This document shows positions 48,864 through 57,752 of a DNA stretch of 64,000 nt, piece by piece (positions within the stretch are counted from its first letter, which is position 1; the number at the start of each line of letters is the position of its first letter). A program made the translations under genes and the position numbers. The notes below the pieces were generated by a model. That model ran no database searches and was not told the origin of the DNA. It worked only from the letters and a program-made list of their open reading frames with translations. The stretch covers positions 186,001 to 250,000 of the forward strand of contig NZ_CP019037.1 in NCBI RefSeq assembly GCF_001941825.1, written 5' to 3'. This DNA comes from Massilia putida. Its GTDB lineage: Bacteria; Pseudomonadota; Gammaproteobacteria; Burkholderiales; Burkholderiaceae_D.

Positions 48864-50384
48864 TCAGGCAACCTGCGGCTGCTGGGCCGACAGGAACAGG
48901 TTACGGACTTCGTGCTGGCTCACCTTCAGCGACGGCGTGCGCGGCAGGGCCTGCACGATCATCGCCTGGACCGGCACCTGGTACGACACCAGGTCCTTGC
49001 GGGCGAAATTCACCAGTTCGTCCGCCGTCACCGCGGCGCTGTCCTCGAGCAGTTCGATGGCCACGACCGGTACGGCGCCCAGGCGGGTGTCCGGAAGCCC
49101 GACCACGCAGGCGTCCTTCACCGCGGGATGCTTGCGGAAGATGGCTTCGACCTCGCGCGGCAGCACCTTGAAGCCGCCGCGCACGATGGCGTCGTCGGCG
49201 CGGCCGCGGATGAAGACGAAGCCGTCGGCATCGATCTCCGCCAGATCGGTCGTGCGCATCCAGGCGCCGGCGTCCTGGCTGGTCTTGACTTCGAGCAGGC
49301 CGACGGTGCCGCAGGGAACCGGTTCGAACGTGTCGAGCGCCACGACGCGCAACTGGCAACCGGGCTGGGCGCGTCCGACCGAGCCGCGTTTGGTCTTGCT
49401 GTGGAGCTGGTGATCTTTCAGGGTCCAGCCGGCCACCGCGCCCGCGAACTCGGTGGCGCCATAGGCGTCGAGCAGCGGTACGTCGTAGTGCGACTCGAAC
49501 GATTCCTGCAGCGCCGGATCGAGCGGCGCGCTGCCGGTGCGGATCGCCCGCAGGCACGCCAGTTCTTCGCGCGGCACGCCGGCGTCGAGGATCATCCGCA
49601 CGGCGGTCGGCGGCAGCGCGATCAGTTTCGGGCCGTACGCCGCCAGCACGCGCCGGAATTCGGCCACGCTGAACTTTTCCAGGATGACCGTCGGACGGGC
49701 GGACGCAACGGCCGCGACCGCCGCATACATGCCGCCGATGTGGACCAGCGGCGTGGCCAGCACGGCTGGCGTGTCCTTGATCTGCAGCTTCATCGCGCCG
49801 CCCTTGGTCTCGTAATACTCGGCGTCGAAGATGGCGCGCTCGAAGTGCTTGAACGGCAGGCGGATGCGCTTGGCCGGTCCGGTCGTGCCGCTCGTTAGCA
49901 TGAGGATGCAGGTACCGTGCATGGGCTCGTGGAAGCCGTCCGCTGTACCGCTGCCCGGCGCCAGCAGGGACATCCCGAGCGTGGGCGCGCTGTCGGCGCG
50001 AATGGCGAGGCTCCCCAGTTCCCGCACGACCTGGCCCAGTTCGGGCAGCGCCCAGTCCTGGGCGTCCGCGACGATGGCCCGCAGGCGCAGCTTGCGGATG
50101 TCGTTGGCGAGCTTTTCCGCGGGCTGGAAGGGGTTAATCGTCACCACGCAACGGCCGGAAGCCAGCACCTCCAGCAGGGCCGGGAAATGGGCCGGCCGGT
50201 TGCGCAGGATGATGCCGATGGGCGTGCCCTCACCGAGTCCGGCACTGGTCAGCAGGTCGTCGAGCTGGCGCATCGCGTCGCGGATTTCCTCCCAGCTGTG
50301 CCAGGCGCCGTTGAATTCGATCGCTCCCTTCCCGGGCTCGAGTGCCAATACCGTTGTGATGCGTTCCGCAAGTCCGAGTGACAT
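48864..50384 (-). CDS. AMP-forming acyl-CoA ligase
   Basis: A 506-residue ANL-superfamily enzyme that activates a carboxylate to its CoA thioester via acyl-AMP. Motifs in order: LTSGTTGPAKRIRLP near residue 163, DAYGATEFAG near 313, GFVFIRGRADDAIVRGGFKV near 392 and the C-terminal catalytic Lys in PSLKVSQ near 489. As first gene of the operon 50384-43116 it probably commits the substrate to the pathway. ATG 50384 with AAGGAT upstream; site g lies 80 bp further. It differs from the NDP-forming ligase at 21152, so at least two acids, or two stages, are activated. Confidence 0.92.
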   Translation of the reverse strand: MSLGLAERITTVLALEPGKGAIEFNGAWHSWEEIRDAMRQLDDLLTSAGLGEGTPIGIILRNRPAHFPALLEVLASGRCVVTINPFQPAEKLANDIRKLRLRAIVADAQDWALPELGQVVRELGSLAIRADSAPTLGMSLLAPGSGTADGFHEPMHGTCILMLTSGTTGPAKRIRLPFKHFERAIFDAEYYETKGGAMKLQIKDTPAVLATPLVHIGGMYAAVAAVASARPTVILEKFSVAEFRRVLAAYGPKLIALPPTAVRMILDAGVPREELACLRAIRTGSAPLDPALQESFESHYDVPLLDAYGATEFAGAVAGWTLKDHQLHSKTKRGSVGRAQPGCQLRVVALDTFEPVPCGTVGLLEVKTSQDAGAWMRTTDLAEIDADGFVFIRGRADDAIVRGGFKVLPREVEAIFRKHPAVKDACVVGLPDTRLGAVPVVAIELLEDSAAVTADELVNFARKDLVSYQVPVQAMIVQALPRTPSLKVSQHEVRNLFLSAQQPQVA

Positions 50385-50692
50385 GTACTTATCCTTTTTT
50401 CGAAGCGTCCATTGGGGACGCGGACACGTTTGATACATTGATCATAATGATCCTAATTCTATCAATCATATATACGATTACGCAAGGGGAAAGTTCCGGT
50501 GTCAGAAGCTGGCGTGGCATACCGGTGCATAGATGTGACGGACGGCCGTGATCGGGCGGAAGGACCGGGGGCCGGCAAGGCGACGGGGGAGGCAGGGACG
50601 GTACGAAAAGGAGGAGGGGTACGTCTGGTGCGCCGGCGGCCAGCCAGCCGTGAGGCGGCGTGGCGCCGGGCCGGCGCACGCCGCAAGCCGTG
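50385..50692. other. 308-bp gap between two minus-strand operons
   Basis: No coding sequence is supported. The left part is AT-rich and holds the promoter region of the acyl-CoA ligase with site g (50464-50479) and a second perfect palindrome GATCAT-A-ATGATC (50440-50452). The right part contains a strong GC hairpin around 50657-50682 (GGCGTGGCGCCGG facing CCGGCGCACGCC) about 10 bp after the thiolase stop, which may end the upstream operon although no T-run follows. Confidence 0.6.
50464..50479. promoter_or_regulatory. AATCAT-N4-ATGATT site g (acyl-CoA ligase operon)
   Basis: AATCAT-ATAT-ACGATT, one mismatch, 80 bp upstream of the ligase start. A shorter palindrome with the same half-site (ATGATC) lies between it and the gene. 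Confidence 0.65.
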
Positions 50693-51874
50693 TTACAGAC
50701 GTTCGAAGATGGCAGCGATACCTTGCCCGCCCCCGATGCACATGGTCACCAAGGCATAACGGCCGCCGCTGCGCTGCAGTTCGTACAGCGCCTTCACGCT
50801 GATGATTGCGCCGGTCGCGCCGATCGGATGGCCGAGGCCGATGCCCGAGCCGTTCGGATTCACCTTGGCCGGGTCCAGCCCCAGTTCGCGGGCAACGGCG
50901 CAGGCCTGGGCGGCGAAGGCTTCGTTCGCCTCGACCACGTCGATATCGGCGATCGTCAGGCCGGCGCGTTCCAGCGCCTTGCGGCTGGCCGGCACCGGCC
51001 CGATGCCCATGTACTGCGGATCGACGCCGGCCAGCGCATACGACACCAGGCGGGCCAGCGGCCGCACGCCGCGCTGCTCGGCGACCGCGCGGTCCATCAG
51101 CACGAGCGCGGCGGCGCCGTCGTTGATCCCGGAAGCATTGCCCGCCGTGACGCTGCCGTCCTTCTTGAACGCGGCCCGCATCGTCGCCAGGCTGTCCGCC
51201 GTCGTGTCGGCGCGCGTGTGCTCGTCGGTGTCGAACACGACCTCGCCCTTGCGCGATTTGATGGCGATCGGCAGGATCTGTTCCCTGAAATGGCCCGCCG
51301 CGGTGGCTTGCGCCGCGCGGCGGTGGGATTCGGCCGCGAGCGCGTCCTGCTGCACCCGTGTGACCCCGAATTTCTCCGCCACGTTCTCCGCGGTGATGCC
51401 CATGTGGACCTGGTGGAACGGGTCGGTCAGGGCGCCGGTCATCATGTCGGTGAAGCCGACGTCGCCCATCCGGGTGCCCCAGCGCAGCGCGCCGGTGGCG
51501 TGCGGGGCGCGGCTCATCACCTCGGCGCCGCCCGCCACCGCGATGTCGCAGTCGCCCAGCAGTACCGACTGGGCGGCCGAGACGATCGCCTGCAGGCCGG
51601 AGCCGCACAGGCGGTTCAGGGTGAGGGCCGGCGTCGCATGGCCGATGCCGGCGTCGACGGCGGCCACGCGCGACAGGTACATGTCCTTCGCTTCCGTGTG
51701 GATGACGTTGCCGAACACGACCTGGCCGACTTCCTCGCCGCCGACGCCGGCGCGCTTCAGCGCTTCGCGCGTGACGCGCGCCGCGAGGTCGGTCGGGGCG
51801 AAGTCCTTCAGGCTGCCGCCGAAGCTTCCGATGGCGGTGCGTACACCGCTGACAATGACGACTTCTCGTTGCAT
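50693..51874 (-). CDS. Beta-ketothiolase (AtoB/BktB/PhaA type)
   Basis: A 393-residue thiolase with nucleophile Cys90 in NRLCGSG, EANEAFAAQ, GSGIGLGHPIGATG and the second Cys in MCIGGGQGIA. The sequence is of the short-chain biosynthetic/BktB type, unlike the two longer-named thiolases at 25752 and 41824. It follows the kinase-DUF6285 genes by 27 nt and would split the 3-oxoacyl-CoA made by the SDR at 53320, for example 3-oxovaleryl-CoA to acetyl-CoA and propionyl-CoA. Confidence 0.93.
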   Translation of the reverse strand: MQREVVIVSGVRTAIGSFGGSLKDFAPTDLAARVTREALKRAGVGGEEVGQVVFGNVIHTEAKDMYLSRVAAVDAGIGHATPALTLNRLCGSGLQAIVSAAQSVLLGDCDIAVAGGAEVMSRAPHATGALRWGTRMGDVGFTDMMTGALTDPFHQVHMGITAENVAEKFGVTRVQQDALAAESHRRAAQATAAGHFREQILPIAIKSRKGEVVFDTDEHTRADTTADSLATMRAAFKKDGSVTAGNASGINDGAAALVLMDRAVAEQRGVRPLARLVSYALAGVDPQYMGIGPVPASRKALERAGLTIADIDVVEANEAFAAQACAVARELGLDPAKVNPNGSGIGLGHPIGATGAIISVKALYELQRSGGRYALVTMCIGGGQGIAAIFERL

Positions 51875-51901
51875 GATGTTTCCTTTTGGGTTGGGGCCGG
51901 A

Positions 51902-52306
51902 TCAGGCGGCCCTGGCTTTCAGGGTCTTGGGGCTGCTTTCCAGCAGGCGCTGGCGGGCTGCCGAGCGCAGGTGGGCCAGGACCGGCGCGTGCAGCGGGGC
52001 GCCGGGGTCGGCCTGGCCGCAGCGGATGCGCTGGGCCAGTTCGCGGTTCAGCGACGCGAGCATGGCGCGCATCGGCGTCCCGGTGCCGCCATCGCCGGCG
52101 CCGATGCCGAGCAGCTCGCGCAGCGCGATCATCTCGCCTTCTTCCGGCACGCCGCCGTATTCCAGCTGGCGCATGGCGATCGACATCGCATTGGCGATCA
52201 TCAGTGCGTTGTGGCGCTTGTCATCGGGAAGGGCGGCCAGGAGGTCTTCCCGTATCAATGTCGTGGCTGCCTGTAGCAGGGCGGCACCGCTCGGTTCTTC
52301 TCGCAT
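51902..52306 (-). CDS. DUF6285 (LvaB-like) protein
   Basis: A 134-residue mainly helical protein (HNALMIANAMSIAMRQLEYG, ALRELLGIG, LNRELAQRIRCG). I recognise it as the small DUF6285 protein that accompanies APH-type kinases in acyl-CoA clusters; LvaB of the levulinate pathway is such a partner and is needed for LvaA kinase activity. Its ATG (52304-52306) shares one base with the kinase stop (TGATG), so the two are translationally coupled, consistent with a complex. No catalytic motif is visible. Confidence 0.75.
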   Translation of the reverse strand: MREEPSGAALLQAATTLIREDLLAALPDDKRHNALMIANAMSIAMRQLEYGGVPEEGEMIALRELLGIGAGDGGTGTPMRAMLASLNRELAQRIRCGQADPGAPLHAPVLAHLRSAARQRLLESSPKTLKARAA

Positions 52307-53310
52307 CAGTCTTGCTCCGTCAGGTTGAGTATTTCCCATTCCAGCTCAGGCACGATATGCCCGGTCAGCGCGAGCAGCAGCGAGGACTCCTCGCCGGAAA
52401 CGTGGCGCTGCGCCTGCTGGATGGCGATCACCGCCCAGTTCACGTGCGCCATCACTTCCCAGTAGGGCACCAGCGCGCGCGCGACCGGCGTGCCGCTTTC
52501 CTCCTCGTAGCCGCGGTAGAAGTCCGCGCGCGCGCCGATCCCGCCGGCTTCCCTGGCGACCGCGCCGAAGCGCCAGCACCTGGCGCAGAACCAGCCGATG
52601 TCTTCGAGCGGGTCGCTCCAACCCGCGAATTCCCAGTCGAGGATGCCGGTCAACCCGTGCTCGTCGACCATGTAGTTGCCGGTGCGGAAATCGCGATGGC
52701 ACAGCACGAGGTCCCGCGCCGGCGGCGCGTGGCGCTCGAGCCAGCGCAAGCCCCATTCCAGCGCGGGATAGGGAACGGGATGGCGGTCCAGGAAAGCGCG
52801 GAACTTGCCGACCAGGTGCATGGCCGGGCTCTCGTCGTAGCGCGGCAGGAAACCCAGCGCCGGTTGCGGCGGGCGTACGCTGTGGATGCGCGCCAGTTCC
52901 CTGCCGAGCCGGTAAGCCAGGCCGTCGGTGCCGGGCGCGTCCTTGACCAGCACATGGCCGCTCGCGGTGCCGCCGACGCGCCGCATGACGAAGAACGGGC
53001 GTCCGATCACGTCCTTGTCCTCGCACAGCCAGAGCGGTTCCGGCACCGTGACGCCGGCCGCGTGGACGGTGCGCAGCAGGGTGAACTCCTGGGCGCGCGA
53101 ATGGCTCAGCGAGACACCGGACGGCGCATCGGTGCGTACCACGGTGTCAAGGGTGCCCGCGTACGGACCGCCGTCCAGCGCGAACTGCACCAGCCAGTTT
53201 TCCTGGATCGCGCCGCCGGACAACTGCTTGAGCGCGAGGATAGCGGCGCTGCGGGCGCCGCTCGCGCGTGCGACGAATGCGCAGATGGCTTCCTGCATGG
53301 CTTGTTGCAT
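52306..53310 (-). CDS. APH-family acyl-CoA kinase (LvaA/ACAD11 kinase-like)
   Basis: A 334-residue aminoglycoside-phosphotransferase-fold protein with the catalytic loop LCHRDFRTGNYM near residue 205 and the metal-binding ILDWEFAGW near 222. Relatives next to ACAD genes (LvaA; the kinase domain of mammalian ACAD10/11) phosphorylate the 4-hydroxyl of 4-hydroxyacyl-CoA rather than an antibiotic. The flanking ACAD, SDR and DUF6285 genes are the known partners, so antibiotic resistance is very unlikely. ATG 53310 with AGGAGCG upstream. Confidence 0.85.
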   Translation of the reverse strand: MQQAMQEAICAFVARASGARSAAILALKQLSGGAIQENWLVQFALDGGPYAGTLDTVVRTDAPSGVSLSHSRAQEFTLLRTVHAAGVTVPEPLWLCEDKDVIGRPFFVMRRVGGTASGHVLVKDAPGTDGLAYRLGRELARIHSVRPPQPALGFLPRYDESPAMHLVGKFRAFLDRHPVPYPALEWGLRWLERHAPPARDLVLCHRDFRTGNYMVDEHGLTGILDWEFAGWSDPLEDIGWFCARCWRFGAVAREAGGIGARADFYRGYEEESGTPVARALVPYWEVMAHVNWAVIAIQQAQRHVSGEESSLLLALTGHIVPELEWEILNLTEQD

Positions 53311-53319
53311 GGACGCTCC

Positions 53320-54096
53320 TTACAAAGAACTGGTCAGGTGGCCGCCGTCCACGGCGATCGCCGCGCCGCTCATGTGGCGGCCGGCATCGCTCGCCAGCAG
53401 CAGCAACGGCCCGTCGAGGTCGTGCAGCTGGCCGAACTTGCGGGTCGGAATGCGGGCGCGCAGCTTGTCGCCGGCCGCGCTTTCCAGGAAGTCGCGATTC
53501 AGGTCGGTCACGATATAGCCCGGCAGCAGCGCATTGGCGCGGATGCCGTGGCGTGCGAGTTCCAGCGCCTGCGCCCTGGTCGCCTGCACCACGCCGGCCT
53601 TCGAGATCGCGTACGGGGCCACGCCGCCGGCGACGCGTTCGCCGAGGATCGACGCCACGTTCACCAGGCAACCGGTCTTGCCCGCCGCGACCATGCGGCG
53701 CGCCCCTTCCTGCGCAACCAGCCAGCCGCCCTTCAGGTTGGTGTCGATGACGCTGTCCCAGTCCGCTTCGGTTTGCTGCAGCAGCGGCTTGGTGACGGTG
53801 ACGCCGGCATTGTTGACGATCACGTCCGGACAACCAAGCGTGCCGCACAGCCGGTCGAAGGCCGCCACCACGCTTGCGGCATCGGTGACGTCCAGGTCCA
53901 CGGCCTGCGCGCGGGCACCCAGTGCCTCCAGCTCGCGTGCCAGGTCGTGCAGCTTGTCCGCGCGCCGCGCGGCGATCGCGACGGCCGCGCCGGCGCGCGC
54001 CAGCAGCAGCGCGAAGTGACGACCCAGGCCGCTGGATGCGCCGGTGACCAGCGCAATCTTGCCGTCGAGGCGGAAGATGCTGTCGACGGCGCCCAT
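53320..54096 (-). CDS. Short-chain dehydrogenase/reductase (LvaD-like)
   Basis: A 258-residue classical SDR with TGASSGLGRH near residue 18, NNAG near 93 and the catalytic YAISK near 155, preceded by the Ser in VASILG. It probably oxidises a 3-hydroxyacyl-CoA to the 3-oxo form with NAD+, as LvaD does in levulinate catabolism. The ATG at 54096 overlaps the preceding ACAD stop by one base (TGATG), which supports this start over a GTG three bases earlier. It is 9 nt from the kinase. Confidence 0.87.
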   Translation of the reverse strand: MGAVDSIFRLDGKIALVTGASSGLGRHFALLLARAGAAVAIAARRADKLHDLARELEALGARAQAVDLDVTDAASVVAAFDRLCGTLGCPDVIVNNAGVTVTKPLLQQTEADWDSVIDTNLKGGWLVAQEGARRMVAAGKTGCLVNVASILGERVAGGVAPYAISKAGVVQATRAQALELARHGIRANALLPGYIVTDLNRDFLESAAGDKLRARIPTRKFGQLHDLDGPLLLLASDAGRHMSGAAIAVDGGHLTSSL

Positions 54097-55268
54097 CACG
54101 CCTGCTCCCGGTACGGACGCAGGATGTTCTTCGCGATGCTCCAGCGGTGCACCTCGGACGGACCGTCATAGATGCGGAAGGCGCGCACGTCGGCGAAGAT
54201 GCGGGCGACGATGGTCTCGTGCGTCACACCCTGGCCGCCCAGCACCTGCACGCTGCGGTCGACCACGCGCCACACGGCCTCCGAGGCGATCACCTTGGCG
54301 ATGCTCGACTCGTGCTTGCCGAGATGGCCCTGGTCGAGCACCCAGGCGCAGTGCCAGATCGACAGCCGGGTGACATGCAGGTCCATTTCGTTGTCGGCCA
54401 GCTGGAAGCCGACCCCTTCGTGCTGGCCGAGGGTCTTGCCGAACGCGTGGCGCCGTGCCGCATAGCGCGTGGCGACGTCGTGCGCACGCCGGGCCGCGCC
54501 CAGCCAGCGCATGCAGTGGGTCAGGCGCGCCGGCGACAGACGCACCTGCGCGTAGCGGAAGCCTTCGCCGGGCGCGCCCAGGATGTCGGCCGCCGGCACG
54601 CGCAGGTTGTCGAAGCGGACCACCGCATGCCCGCCGGCGAAGCAGGAATCGAGCGCGTCCATCAGGCGCTCGACCACGATGCCGGGGCGGTCCATGTCGG
54701 CCAGGAACATGGTCGCATTCCCGTCCTCCAGCTTGGCCATGATGATGGCGAAGGAGGCGCCCTCGGCACCGGTGATGAACCACTTGACGCCGTTGATGAC
54801 GTAGTCGTCGCCGTCGCGGACGGCCGTGGTCTGCAGCATGCTCGGGTCGGCGCCCGCGCCCGGCGCCGGTTCGGTCATGCAGAAGCAGGAACGGATCGTG
54901 CCCGCCGCGAGCGGGCGCAGCCAGCGCTCCTTCTGCGCCGGGGTGGCCACTTCCTCGAGCAGGTGCATATTGCCTTCGTCCGGCGCGTGGATGTTCAAGG
55001 CCACCGGGCCCAGCGGCGAATAGCCCGCTTCCTCGAACAGGATGGCCTTGGCACGGTGGTCGAGTCCGAGACCGCCCATTTCCTTGGACACGTGGCTCGA
55101 CAGCAGGCCGGCCGCCCGCCCGAGCGCGACGAGCTCGCGGCGCAAGTCCTCGGTCGGGCCGTGCGGCGTACAGCGCGGATCGGTTTCGTAGGGAATGATC
55201 TGGTCGGCAATGAAACTGCGCGTCCGTGCCTGCAGGTCGCGCAGCGCGGGGGAAAGTTCGAAATCCAT
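54096..55268 (-). CDS. ACAD10/11-type acyl-CoA dehydrogenase (LvaC-like)
   Basis: A 390-residue ACAD distinct from the others: CMTEPAPGAGADP near residue 131, WFITGAEGASFAIIMAK near 162, GGQGVTHETIVARIFADVR near 347 and the C-terminal RIYDGPSEVHRWSIAKNIL typical of the ACAD10/11 branch. LvaC and ACAD11 remove phosphate from 4-phosphoacyl-CoA and rearrange it to 3-hydroxyacyl-CoA. With the kinase and DUF6285 protein downstream, the same reaction is likely here. Ordinary 2,3-dehydrogenation cannot be excluded. Confidence 0.86.
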   Translation of the reverse strand: MDFELSPALRDLQARTRSFIADQIIPYETDPRCTPHGPTEDLRRELVALGRAAGLLSSHVSKEMGGLGLDHRAKAILFEEAGYSPLGPVALNIHAPDEGNMHLLEEVATPAQKERWLRPLAAGTIRSCFCMTEPAPGAGADPSMLQTTAVRDGDDYVINGVKWFITGAEGASFAIIMAKLEDGNATMFLADMDRPGIVVERLMDALDSCFAGGHAVVRFDNLRVPAADILGAPGEGFRYAQVRLSPARLTHCMRWLGAARRAHDVATRYAARRHAFGKTLGQHEGVGFQLADNEMDLHVTRLSIWHCAWVLDQGHLGKHESSIAKVIASEAVWRVVDRSVQVLGGQGVTHETIVARIFADVRAFRIYDGPSEVHRWSIAKNILRPYREQA

Positions 55269-55277
55269 CGCGAATCC

Positions 55278-56477
55278 TTATTTGAGCTGGGAGAAAGGCA
55301 GGTCCTTGTCGACCCGGATGTCGCCCGGCAGGCCGAGAACGCGTTCGGCGATCTGGTTGCGCAGGATTTCGTCGGTGCCGCCGGCGATCCGCAGAGCGGC
55401 GGACCAGAAATAGCCGTGCTGGAACTTGCTAATCGCCGGGTCGTCGCCGGCGCAGGCGAGCGCAGCGGTTCCCGTGACGTCCAGCGCGATACGCGACATT
55501 TCCTGCATCACGTTCGACTGCACCAGCTTGCCCATGGCCGCGATCGCGCCCGGCGTATCGCCGCGCGAAAGGGCCGTGATCTGGCGGCAGCGGAAATACT
55601 TCAGACCTTGTTCCTGGGCCAGCAACTGCGCGGCGCGCAGGCGATACGGCAGTCCGGCCGGGCCCGCGCGCTGCAGCAGCGCGGCGAGGTCCGCCGCCTG
55701 CGGCTCGTCCTGGCTTTCACCGCCAACGCTGAAGCGCTCGTTCATCAGAGTAGTCATGGCAATCTTCCAGCCCTCGCCCACGGCACCGATGCGATTGGCG
55801 TCGGGGATCCGGACGTCGGTGAGAAAGACTTCGTTGAATTCGGACTCGCCTGAGATCTGGCGAATGCGGCGTACCTCGATGCCGGGCGTCTTCATGTCCA
55901 CCACGAAGTAGCTCAGGCCCTTGTGTTTCGCGACGCCCGGATCGGTACGGGCGATCAGGATGCCCCAGTCGGCCACGTGGGCCCACGAGGTCCACACCTT
56001 CTGCCCGTTGATCACCCAGTCGTCGCCATCGCGCACGGCACGGGTGCGCAGTCCGGCGAGGTCGGACCCGGCAGCCGGTTCGGAGAACAGCTGGCACCAA
56101 AGCAGGTCGCCGTACAGCGTCGGGCGGGTGAAGCGGGCGACCTGCTCGGTCGTGGCATGCACGCGGAACGTGGGGACGGCGAGGTGGGTGCCAATGGTGA
56201 CGAATGGGCCGACCGGTACGTGGTAGCGTGCTTCTTCTTCGGCGAAGATGACTTCCTCGATCGGAGTGCCGTCGAGACCGCCTTCGGAGCGCGGCCAGCG
56301 GATGGCGGCATAGCCGGCTTCCGCCTTGACTTTCTGCCAGGAGCGCGCGCGGGCGATGAAATCGGCTTCGGTAATGTCGGCGGGCAGCGGCTGGCGGTAG
56401 GCGTTCGCATGGCTGGAGAGCCAGTCGCGTACCTCGGCGCGGAACGCGGCCTCTTGTGGGGTGTCGTTGAAGTCCAT
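55278..56477 (-). CDS. Acyl-CoA dehydrogenase, large-subunit type
   Basis: A 399-residue ACAD, closest in motifs to the one at 30316: FSEPAAGSDLAGLRT near residue 127, WVINGQKVWTSWAH near 147 and the C-terminal AGGTDEILRNQIAERVLGLP. It carries the flavin-binding segments expected of the catalytic partner of the small ACAD at 56486, which precedes it by 8 nt. The N-terminal extension (~50 residues before the core) matches the other large types. Reaction: 2,3-dehydrogenation of an unidentified acyl-CoA with electrons to ETF. Confidence 0.9.
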   Translation of the reverse strand: MDFNDTPQEAAFRAEVRDWLSSHANAYRQPLPADITEADFIARARSWQKVKAEAGYAAIRWPRSEGGLDGTPIEEVIFAEEEARYHVPVGPFVTIGTHLAVPTFRVHATTEQVARFTRPTLYGDLLWCQLFSEPAAGSDLAGLRTRAVRDGDDWVINGQKVWTSWAHVADWGILIARTDPGVAKHKGLSYFVVDMKTPGIEVRRIRQISGESEFNEVFLTDVRIPDANRIGAVGEGWKIAMTTLMNERFSVGGESQDEPQAADLAALLQRAGPAGLPYRLRAAQLLAQEQGLKYFRCRQITALSRGDTPGAIAAMGKLVQSNVMQEMSRIALDVTGTAALACAGDDPAISKFQHGYFWSAALRIAGGTDEILRNQIAERVLGLPGDIRVDKDLPFSQLK

Positions 56478-56485
56478 GGCAATTC

Positions 56486-57577
56486 CTATCGTTGGGCGGT
56501 GGCGGCGTGCAGCAGGCGTTCGCCCCAGAGCGCGGCGTTGCCCAGCGAGCTCGCGAGGACACGGGCGCGGGTATAGTAGAAGTGGCAGTTGGCTTCCCAG
56601 GTATAGCCGATGCCGCCGTGCAGGTGCAGGCATTCCTGCGCCGCGTAGTCGAGGGCGTCGATGGCGCTGACGCGGGCCGCCGCCGCCGCCAGGTCGAGCT
56701 CGTCGGGACCGTCCACCAGCGCCCAGGCACCGAAGTAACAGTTCGAGCGTGCCAGCTCAGTCTTCACCGCCATGTCGGCAAGCTTGTGCTTGACCGCCTG
56801 ATAAGCGCCCACCGGGCGGCCGAACGCATGGCGTTCCTTCACGTAAGCGACGGCCAGTGCGCAGGCCGTGTCGGCGGCGCCGATCTGCTCGAAAGCGGTC
56901 AGCACCGCGCCGAGGTTGCGTGCCCGTGCATGCAGTTCGCGCGCCTGCGCGCCGCGGGCAAGCACCGTCGTCGCCGCCTGCGTGAGCGTCAGTGAGCCGT
57001 GCGGCAGCAGCGGATCGATCAGCCTCAGCGTGCGTCGCTCCACGCCGGCGCCTGCCAGGTCCACCAGCAGCAGCGACGGCGTGTCCGGTTCGCCGGCGTA
57101 CACGATGGCGTAGTCGGCCTGTTCCAGCCAGGCCACGGCGCCCAGGCTGCCGTCGACGCGGCCGTCGCGCAACACCAGTTTGGATGCAGGTTGGTCGGCA
57201 TCCAGGCCGGCCACCGCGATGACCGCGTCGCCGGTCGCGATGCGTTCCAGCAGCGCGTTGCCCTCGGGCGTCGGGCTGCGGCTGAGGATATCTACCGCAA
57301 TGCTGGCGGTGCCGATGAAGGGCAGGGGCGCCAGCACCCGGCCGAGTTCCTCGGCAAGCACACACAACTCCATGGGCCCCAGGCCCAGGCCGCCGAACGT
57401 TTCCGGCACGGCGGCGCCGCTCCAGCCCAGTTCGGCAACCTCGCGCCAGAGCGCCCGATCGAGTCCGGCGCCGCTGTCCAGGTGGCGGCGCCACCGTTCG
57501 AAAGTCGCGGTCTCGCTCAGGAAGCGCCGGGCGTTATCTCGCAGCATTTGCTGCTCTTCAGAAAACTCGAAGTTCAT
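56486..57577 (-). CDS. Acyl-CoA dehydrogenase, small-subunit type
   Basis: A 363-residue ACAD very similar in layout to the one at 29159: MNFEFSEEQQMLRDNARRFL, FGGLGLGPMELCVLAEELGR, RHAFGRPVGAYQAVKHKLAD near residue 247 and the C-terminal LHGGIGYTWEANCHFYYTRA. The flavin motif in the middle domain is absent. It is the first gene of the operon 57577-50693 with site h 26 bp upstream. It pairs with the large ACAD at 55278, giving the third split small/large pair in the window. Confidence 0.88.
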   Translation of the reverse strand: MNFEFSEEQQMLRDNARRFLSETATFERWRRHLDSGAGLDRALWREVAELGWSGAAVPETFGGLGLGPMELCVLAEELGRVLAPLPFIGTASIAVDILSRSPTPEGNALLERIATGDAVIAVAGLDADQPASKLVLRDGRVDGSLGAVAWLEQADYAIVYAGEPDTPSLLLVDLAGAGVERRTLRLIDPLLPHGSLTLTQAATTVLARGAQARELHARARNLGAVLTAFEQIGAADTACALAVAYVKERHAFGRPVGAYQAVKHKLADMAVKTELARSNCYFGAWALVDGPDELDLAAAAARVSAIDALDYAAQECLHLHGGIGYTWEANCHFYYTRARVLASSLGNAALWGERLLHAATAQR

Positions 57578-57602
57578 CTCCGCCTCCGGTCATTATCACT
57601 AT

Positions 57603-57618
57603 AATCATATATATCATT
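57603..57618. promoter_or_regulatory. AATCAT-N4-ATGATT site h (ACAD/lva-like operon)
   Basis: AATCAT-ATAT-ATCATT, one mismatch, 26 bp upstream of the small ACAD start on the minus strand, where a repressor would block initiation. Confidence 0.7.
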
Positions 57619-57714
57619 ACACGTGCGACCATTTCGCGCAAGCAGTAATTGCCTCGCAGGTCCCCGCACGCTTTTTTTGCTGACAAGCGACGCGTTTTGC
57701 CATATTATCGTATC

Positions 57715-57730
57715 AATCATACACATGATT
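57715..57730. promoter_or_regulatory. AATCAT-N4-ATGATT site i, perfect (pyruvate carboxylase)
   Basis: AATCAT-ACAC-ATGATT with both arms perfect, 22 bp before the pyruvate carboxylase ATG. Together with site h it marks the divergent promoters in the 175-bp gap 57578-57752. Confidence 0.75.
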
Positions 57731-57752
57731 AAGACGTATAACGAACCCGGAA

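Noticed and set aside
52306..53310. Aminoglycoside resistance kinase
   Set aside because: The fold is APH-like, but the neighbours (ACAD10/11-type ACAD, SDR, DUF6285, thiolase) fit an acyl-CoA kinase; no resistance context.
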